Origin: Nyssa sinensis
Lineage: Eukaryota > Streptophyta > Magnoliopsida > Cornales > Nyssaceae
Direction of reading: 5' to 3'
Length of the DNA stretch: 64,000 bases
Assembly (NCBI GenBank): GCA_008638375.1
Contig: CM018046.1
Coordinates: 1,454,501 to 1,518,500, forward strand
A program made the position numbers and the translations under genes. The notes below the pieces were generated by a model. The model saw only the letters and a list, made by a program, of their open reading frames with translations, was not told the DNA's origin and made no database searches. Of the stretch, positions 57,099-64,000 are shown one piece after another. Each line of letters begins with the position of its first letter. The stretch's first letter is position 1.

Positions 57099-59766
57099 GC
57101 CCAAAATCATGAAGAAGAGGCACAGATAAAGAAATAAAACTTGTCATTTTTATGCTTGGCATCAGCAATAGCAGGTAAGGTAACGACGTGTCTTATGAGT
57201 AATAGTGCTAAGAAATATAACATCACTTAACTGTTTCATTACAATGCCAACTTTTATTGAAAGATATTTATGATCATCCACATTACTTTCATTATTTATA
57301 TATATATATATATATTATTTATATAGTTCGAATTGTGGCTGCAGAGGACAGGATATCAACTGCAAAGTTACGAGATCTACCGGTCCCTTATAATTTTGTG
57401 GTGTGTTTGGAAGATATGTATTTTCTAAGTTTGTTTTTCTGTTTGTTCTATGTTTTTCTTTGTAGTCTTTACCATTTGTAAGTTCCTTAAGTTGGATTAG
57501 ACCTATGATTAATGTTTGCCTACTCCCTGGCAACTCTCTGCTTCACACATTTATTTTTTTCATGTGTTTTCATTTTTAAATGATGAGTAATGATATTCTT
57601 AAGTTGAAACTGTTTTTTTTCAATTGATGTAATGTCATCACGTTTTATTTATTTCAAATAATAGTAATAAGATAAATGATTTTTTGTATTATTTAATTTA
57701 TAATTTGTGTAAATAAATAATTTTTTATTATGTAAATGAATAATTCTATTACATTTTGAATACAATTACAACATCTATTACAACAATATATATACATATA
57801 TATATATATTCATATATGTTCAAAGATTAAAGATAAATTCTCTTTCCTAACTTATAATATATATATATATATATAATACAAAAAACGCTATAAAAAAAAG
57901 AATTAAATAAGTAGATTCAATGTTTATCTCCTTTTTTGTCTGATTTTGGTTTGAATTTCTCTAAAATACAAATGTTTTCTCATTACTAATTTACTATAAG
58001 TGTGTGTCTCGATAAGATGGTTTTTTGGCCGAAGCATTAGAAATATTAGTCTTTTCCAAATGCATATATTACTTACATAATATTATCGACTATAGGAAAA
58101 AAAAAAACTTTAAATTAAAATTAATGAAATTCTACTTAAAATAAATTGTCATAAAAATTATTAAGTGAATTATCCATACTATTAATTTAAAAAGATGTAT
58201 TACCAAAATTCAAATATAAAAAATTATTTATTAGGTGTGACCAGATGTTAACGGGTGTGATGACTTCTTGCTTAGGTGACTTCCTTTCAACAATTCAATT
58301 ATTTATTAGTGCAACCAATTGCATGCCAGCTTTACCAATTCTATCTAAATAAAATGTATTCCGCAATAAATTAATAAATAAAAAAGAAGAAAAATTATAC
58401 TTGAGCTAAACTCCCACATGTAATTTATAACTGGTTCTATATTTTGGCAAAATTGCACATAAGCTAATAAAGGGAGAAAATAAATTATAGGATAAATTAT
58501 ACCGATCTCTTTTGAAGTTTTTAAAATTTTATTGATCTTTTCTACTTTACTTGAAAATATACAGATATCTCCCTCCTATCAATTTTTTCCTTCAAAATAA
58601 CGAAATTGCTCCTTTTATTAAGTTATTCGTCTTTATATTTTTTTAATTTTTTCAAACTTTTTTTAAAGATTTTTTTTATTTAAAAATAAATTTAAGGTAA
58701 ATAACTTATTTTTATTTTATATAAAAAAATAAATATAAGATTTTTATCAATATTTATTTGAAAAATGAAAAAACAAATTGGTCAAAATTTAAAAAATTGA
58801 AAAAAATATATATATGAAAGGGTAGTTTTGTCATTTTAAAAAAAAAAAATTGACTGGAATGAGATATCTGTATATTATCAAGTAAAGTATGAGACGTCGG
58901 TATAATTTTAAAAATCTCAAGAAAGAACAGTATAATTTATCTTAAATTATTCTTAAACTAATAGATACTATTTAATTAGTAGTTTACTACAACTTACAAG
59001 GAGTTTATCAAGTTTTACTGAATGGAAAACATAAGCGAGTATCAGGTGAAAATTCTCAATTGCCATTGTAAGGCTGGTACTCTGAACCTAAAACTAGGAC
59101 CAGGCCATTTAATTTGTGTATATAACCAAATTGGTGCTTGTCTAAAAAATTTCTTCATTTCATCTTTTCAATGTTAAGGCTGCTTTTTTAAAATAAAAAA
59201 AAAAAATTAGCTGAAATTTAGGTAAGCAATCGTCATTTACTTAACTTAGTTAAAATCATGTTAAGAAGTCAGCCTTTATTTATTCGTTCATTAATTGAAG
59301 TCAAGTTAAGTAATCCGTCTTTGTTTATTTATTTATTTATTCATTATGTTAAAGTCATGTGTCTTTGTTTATTTATTTATTTATTCATTATGTTAAAGTC
59401 ATGTTAGGTAAGGTGTCTTTATAACTAATTATTTATTAGTTGAGTTTTATTAGTAAATTACATTAAAGTTTAGGCATAATTATTAGAACAACATCCGATC
59501 AGTCTACTCAACGGGTCGAATCAAAAATTCGACCTCCAATGGATTTGGGATTTTATTTGTACCTTATATATTACTTTTCCCTTTTTTTTTAATCTTATTT
59601 TTTTCCTCTCTTGAAAACGTCATTCCCTCTAATAGTTTCCTATCCTCTCAGCCCTCAGAAAATAAAATAGACTTTTTTCTCACACATTCGGGTTTAAAAT
59701 CTTGCTATTGTAAAAGGGACATCACTTAATACCTAATCTAGCACCAGTGTGAAGGCAAAAAAAGAT
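57099..59766. repeat. 3' flank of NLR-4, short form
   Basis: Closest to the flank of NLR-1. It shares the post-stop words (aagcccaaaatcatgaagaag), lacks the 1.2-kb segment of NLR-2 and NLR-3, and from 58240 to 59766 matches 9690-12115. (TA)n runs lie at about 57299-57315 and 57858-57875. No gene is supported. Confidence 0.75.
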
Positions 59767-60140
59767 GAGAAGGCTGCGTTTGGATAGTGATTCAAATATA
59801 ATTTTTTGAAAAATATTTCTGAAATGTGTTTCAGAATTTTATAATTGATTTTTGAAAACTGTAAAAATGCGTTTGGTTATGCTAATCAGAATTCAAATTC
59901 TGAGTTAAAAACTGTGAAAATGCGTTTGGATATAAAAATTTTCTAAATTTATATACCCCAAAAACAAGAAGTATTATTTACCTCTGTCCAATTTTTACTT
60001 ATAATTTATTAAGTCCGAACATATTATAAATTTTATTAATTTAATTTAATAAATAAATAAGTATTTTAATATTATATAAAATATTAAATTACTCAAGCTT
60101 AACTTAATCTGTTTATTCAAAATTAATTTATGAAAGAAAT
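59767..60140. other. Unassigned sequence before the gypsy element
   Basis: The NLR-flank homology ends at 59766. This stretch contains the phrase gcgtttgga twice and a near copy (gcgtttggtt), a word often found at plant MITE or hAT ends. I cannot define an element. No gene is visible. Confidence 0.35.
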
Positions 60141-60768
60141 TGATGCTGCACTTTTTGACTCGCAACACGTGAGGGCTCCGTGACCTGTAGAACACTCAGA
60201 AAGATGATCAGAGGACCACCGGATTGGCTCCGGCGGTAGCCGCTCCGATGCTTAAGTGAGTAAGGGAATTGAAAGACTGTATTGAAAGTCAAAGAATGAG
60301 CATGAATCCTAAAAGCGTACCTCTAGGGTTTAATATATAGGCTGAAGCTTTCCTAAGTTGATTAGGATTCGACGCCATGAATATAGGGATATGATCATCG
60401 GAGATTGCAGTTACCTTGTGGGCATTAAGTCGTAGATGGAGATAATCATAAATGGTAGTTTCCGTATTGGAGACTGCTTCCTTATTCTCTGCCCGGAATC
60501 CGCTAAGGCGGAGATAATCACAACTGGTAGTTTCCGTATTGGAGACTGCTTCCTTATTCTCTGCTCGGAATCCGCTAAGGCGGTGACGAGATCTAAAGCT
60601 CTGTTCTGGACCTTGTGGTCAGTTCTGGATATATTCGTTTGGTCACTTCCGACCTTATGTGATGATCTGGATGTCATTGGCTGAGCGAGAATCATGCTAG
60701 CTGAACATAAATCGGACTGTGGTCATACGTGTCAAGTGTTGATTGGCCTGTCTTTTTATGGTATATCA
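60141..60768 (-). mobile_element. 3' LTR of a minus-strand Ty3/gypsy element (probably Tat lineage)
   Basis: 628 bp, TGAT...ATCA, in the same family as the solo LTR at 41233. On the minus strand it has TATATATTAAA near 60342 and the U5 word CTTAAGCATCGGAGCGGC. Host-like DNA lies to its left. To its right is a purine tract on the minus strand (about 60784-60771: CTTGGGGGGGGAGT), as expected just before a 3' LTR. The element therefore reads right to left and continues beyond the window. A 72-bp tandem duplication occupies 60439-60582. The target duplication cannot be checked because the other end is outside. Confidence 0.8.
60439..60582. repeat. 72-bp tandem duplication inside the gypsy LTR
   Basis: Units at 60439-60510 and 60511-60582 differ at only a few bases. 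The related solo LTR at 41233-41936 does not show the same clean pair. Confidence 0.85.
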
Positions 60769-61179
60769 GTTACTCCCCCCCCAAGTCCTAGTTTGATGTA
60801 GGTAACTAGGGCTAGGAGAGTTATGTGTCTCGCTTTTTCGCCTTCCAAGACAATTGTTGGGGCGCCATTTATTGCGTAGTCGGCGCTTAAGTCCTTTCAA
60901 GGTCATAATCACACTGGGCGGACAGTTGGTTTTCTCGAGAGCATCATTGTTCTGAACCGTCATGGCGTTTGGGCTTGGTGGGTCCCTTCTGATATCGTGT
61001 TTATAAATACGGGATGAGATTTTTGAAATGACCTTTCCCTCGACATTTTTACTGTGCTAGAAGATTTCATCCGCCATTGTTGGTTCGTGCGACTTTGAAG
61101 AATACAGATCCCTTAAGCGAAAACAGGTTCGACTGATTTTTCCCCCTCTCTTGCTTCTTTCTTCTTGAGTTTGAGAATA
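60769..61179 (+). promoter_or_regulatory. Promoter and leader of the antisense element gene
   Basis: Between the purine tract and the first ATG there is a clear TATAAATA at 61002-61009 on the + strand, with the start codon 171 bp downstream. This is the spacing expected of a normal plant promoter and leader. It points away from the LTR and against the direction of the element's own transcription. Confidence 0.6.
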
Positions 61180-63095
61180 ATGTCTGTTCCTTCGGAATCT
61201 CGAATTGTGAATGAGGGAGTAGGAGACCATTCTGAGATGGCTGATCCGTCTGTTGTAGGAGATGTAGGTAACCCTGCTCTTGAAATTATTGAGGAAAGGC
61301 CTGTTGATCCTCCCCCTAGTCCAGGGGTTAGAATAGTTGATGCTTTCGAAGAGCCCCGAGACAGGGCCGGGGAGACCTCTGGGAGGTCTTCTCATAGAGA
61401 AGAGGGTGAGAGTGCCGTCACTCAAAGCCTCTTGGATGAATGGAGGGTGAAATTCGAATTTCCCCCAAATGTGACTTGCAGAGTTCCAGGACCCATGGAC
61501 CGTCCCCAAGATGTTAAAGCCGGGGAGATTTGTGTTTTCCTTGCCTGGTTTGAAATGGGCTTAAGGCTTCCATTGCCAGATTTAGTCAGGCAATTCTTTT
61601 GATGGTTCAAGCTCTGCCCTGCCGACCTGAATCTCAATAGCTGGCGGCATCTTCTAGGATTTATGGTGCTGGGACACCTGAACAAAGTGGACGTGTCTCT
61701 GGACTTGATCCGTAGCAATATGGATCTGAAGTTCAAGCAGGCTGAGGGCCTCTACTATATGTCCTTCGAGAAGGGGTTCCGACCCCTGTCTTCCGTTCCT
61801 ACTTCCAACAAGACGTGGAAGAAGTGGTACTTCTTCGTTGGAGGAGGATGGGAGCATAAGGACTTCTAGGCCGGAGAGACCTCGTCGTTTCCTTGTGTTA
61901 CGGGCCCTAGGGGTGAGTCTTATTCCCTTGGGTTTGCTTTAGCTTTGCTTATATCCTCAGAACTGAAAAATCTGGTATTTTTCATTTCCTTTGTGCAGTC
62001 AAGAGTGCTCGAAAGAGGCCCGAGTTTACTAAGGCTCTGCGGGATCAGTACCGGGCTTTGCTTTCAACTTCTAACCGGGCTCATACTGTTATCGTCACTC
62101 CGGACCAAGTGATGGCCACCCGTAGTGCAGAGTTTAAGAAGAGGCTAGCCTCGAGGTGGGAAGTGCCGAAGCCCCAATTGGTGGGGGAGGCTTCCTCCCA
62201 AGCTGAACCTGATGTTCCTCTAGAAGTGAAGAAGAGGAGAGTGATTTCTGGTTCCCCTGAGCCCTCCCCTGCCGAGGCTGAGGAAGCCGAGCCTGCCATT
62301 CCCGTATCGGCCGTTCCACCTGCTCCTTCCGGTCCGAGCAAGAGGTCTAGGAAGGGGAAAGCACCTGCCGTACCTTCCGAGCCATTTGTTGAGCCGGATT
62401 ATCAAATTGCCAAAAAGGCATTTGATCAGATATGGGCTCAGGGCCCACACCGGTACAGAGGGGATGATCCCTCTAAATTGATGACTGAGATGATGACTCT
62501 CCAGATGAAGGTAACTTCTGAAGCCTTTCCCTGGTTTTCTTGTTTGCTCATTTGTTTTACTCTAATTTATCTGTCTTGCTTTATACAGAGCATGCATAGT
62601 TTAGCTGCTCTGATGGTGACCCCCATGGGTCTTGAGGAGGCCGAGAAGCTGAGGACGGAGGTGGACGAGATGAGACTGGAGCTCGGAACAGCTCGTTCCA
62701 AAATTCAGTCTGCTGAAGAGGGTCTGAAGGAAGCTACCACCAGTCTTAAGGTAGCAGAGTCTGAGAGGGATATATTTGCTCAGACGGTTGAGAGGCTTGA
62801 GGCGGAGTTGGTTGGTCTCCGTAGTTCCATTGATCAGAGGGTTCAGGAGGCAGTTGGTCAAGCCAAAGCTGAGGCTGAGATGGAATTAAAAGAGGAAGTT
62901 GATCAGATGGGTGATGACTTGATCCTGCTCGGCTTTGAGAATTTCCGAACTAGATTCCAACTTCAGTTCCCGGACTTTGATGTGTCATCAATCGTTCCTC
63001 CTGAACCTATCTCATCTCGTCCTGATCCGGATAAGACTGCTGGGGCTTGTGCCCTTAATTTGGAAGAGGACGCAGGCCCCTCTGGGAAATCTTGA
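61180..63095 (+). pseudogene. Antisense extra gene (aORF) of the gypsy element, PF04195-like plus coiled coil
   Basis: Three exons: 61180-61912, 61999-62510 and 62589-63095, with GT-AG introns of 86 and 78 nt; the first joins split codons correctly. The first exon encodes the conserved block of 'putative gypsy-type transposon' proteins (GEICVFLAWFEMGLRLPLPD, later FEKGFRPLSSVPTSNK and W.FFVGG). Exon 2 has a basic, Pro/Glu-rich region with KRSRKGK, and exon 3 a long coiled coil (EEAEKLRTEVDEM... to about 62930) and an acidic tail. Two stops lie in frame in exon 1, at 61600-61602 (TGA) and 61867-61869 (TAG), so this copy should not make the full protein. A possible poly-A signal is at 63152-63157. 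Family function is unknown. The second intron is in frame and stop-free, so retention would only add residues. Confidence 0.75.
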
Positions 63096-64000
63096 GGCTT
63101 TATAGGCTTTTGGTTCTTTTTGATGTAGTGAATATATTTTCCCTTTTGATCAATAAGATTGACTTTTCTTCAGATTCTGCTTGTATTTTTCCCTCTTGTG
63201 AATTTTGTTGCGAGTGTGGCTGCTCTGAACCCTTTGCATGTTAGATCAAACAGTTGCTTTCTAATCTTCAATACTTGTCATTGAATAGTGAATATGGATC
63301 TGCCTTATTAATATAAGACGAGAAAATAGATATAGCCAGATAGATAGAGCCTGACAGAGTGGGAATGGATCTCTGTAGAGCTCTGAGATAGACTGCTCTG
63401 AATTAAGAGTCTGTGAGGTTAACCGAGCAGCTTGTGCTCGTTATTATGATGCTCGGTATGCCGAGTATTCGGGATTGGGTTATATCCGATCTGTTTGGTC
63501 TTTGTTATATGTCTTGACCCGTCATGAAATAGTTAAGACCGGTAGGTCTGAATCTTTGAATGGGGGGTCTATTTACTTTAGACTTTACTCCCCTCTTTAT
63601 CAATTTGGGAGCTTAAGTACTGGACTGCGGTTTCTGTCTCTTAGTATATTGAAGAGGCTTATTTAATGCACCGCTTAGTCATTCGACCGTCGTTTGGGTT
63701 TTCGAGGCCACTCTCTTTTTCACCGTTGCGACGGTTCAGTTGGGTGGTTTTTGGACTTCAAGGGTCTATATAAATGGAAACGGGGCATACGGTTGCGCTC
63801 AACCCCTTTTGCTCCCCGATTTGTTTGTGAGAGGACCCTCATATGCTGCCGGAGTTCCTTCCATTCGTTTGGAGATGATGGAAGATTCCTTGCCTGAGTT
63901 AGGAATAATGAGCCTGTGGCCGAGAGTTAACCTTCCTCTTTTTTCGGTCTCCAAGGAAGGATTGAAGGAGGCACAAGTCTTCTTGTTTCCTCTGGAATCC
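63096..64000. mobile_element. Interior of the gypsy element, non-coding part
   Basis: Continues the element toward its pol region, which must lie beyond the right edge if the orientation is right. I see no reverse transcriptase, integrase or protease motifs on either strand here. Short + strand frames at 63475-63666 and 63694-63897 have no recognisable domain. Confidence 0.5.

Noticed and set aside
61165..61602. A complete 145-residue gene ending at 61602
   Set aside because: The conserved block continues in the same frame behind the TGA up to the splice donor at 61912, so the stop is a lesion in a longer gene.
62058..63095. A separate gene starting at 62058
   Set aside because: It has no ATG at that place and is joined in phase to the first exon through the 61913-61998 intron; it also includes an intron at 62511-62588.

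Overview
The window looks like nuclear DNA of a eudicot plant. It is AT-rich, its genes carry GT-AG introns, one gene encodes a chloroplast protein, and it is full of plant-type transposable elements. I guess a woody rosid, but the sequence does not prove a species.

The backbone is a tandem cluster of CC-NBS-LRR (CNL) immune receptor genes of the RGA type, all on the + strand. NLR-1 (5291-8386), NLR-2 (32211-35234) and NLR-3 (43645-47004) are intact single-exon genes of 1031, 1007 and 1119 residues. NLR-4 (54453-57098) is a pseudogene with three independent lesions: a lost start codon, an out-of-frame deletion of about 323 bp in the NB-ARC, and a 1-bp deletion in the LRR. Two further places keep only NLR flanking DNA: 38790-39109, and 49441-49850 where a 5' flank runs straight into a 3' flank. 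At least five NLR loci, perhaps six, therefore once existed here. The NLR coding regions are near-identical and differ mostly in LRR repeat number. Their flanks are mosaics of a few reused blocks.

Between NLR-1 and NLR-2 lies the non-NLR part. The minus strand at 12353-14147 holds the last five exons of an EDR2-like gene (DUF1336/EDR2_C), a family that includes a negative regulator of defence; I could not find its 5' exons. The + strand at 16593-25502 holds a nine-exon gene, predicted 322 residues, for a chloroplast DUF1995 protein of the LOW PSII ACCUMULATION 3 type. A decayed LINE sits antisense in its 5-kb second intron. Copies of exons 7-9 of this gene lie between NLR-2 and NLR-3 and of exon 8 between NLR-3 and NLR-4, so its 3' end travelled with the NLR amplification.

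Mobile DNA with readable boundaries: a solo LTR of a Ty3/gypsy element (41233-41936, CATAC target duplication), a solo LTR of probable Ty1/copia type (51349-52350, CATTC duplication), a mariner-like MITE (26418-26951, TA duplication), a 209-bp insertion in the NLR-2 leader, and a CACTA-like remnant near 11 kb. From 60141 to the right edge lies one end of a minus-strand Ty3/gypsy element, probably of the Tat lineage. Between its polypurine tract and the unseen pol region it carries a spliced gene on the opposite strand, with its own TATA box and two in-frame stops. That antisense gene and the birth, death and exon hitchhiking visible in the NLR cluster are the most interesting content.
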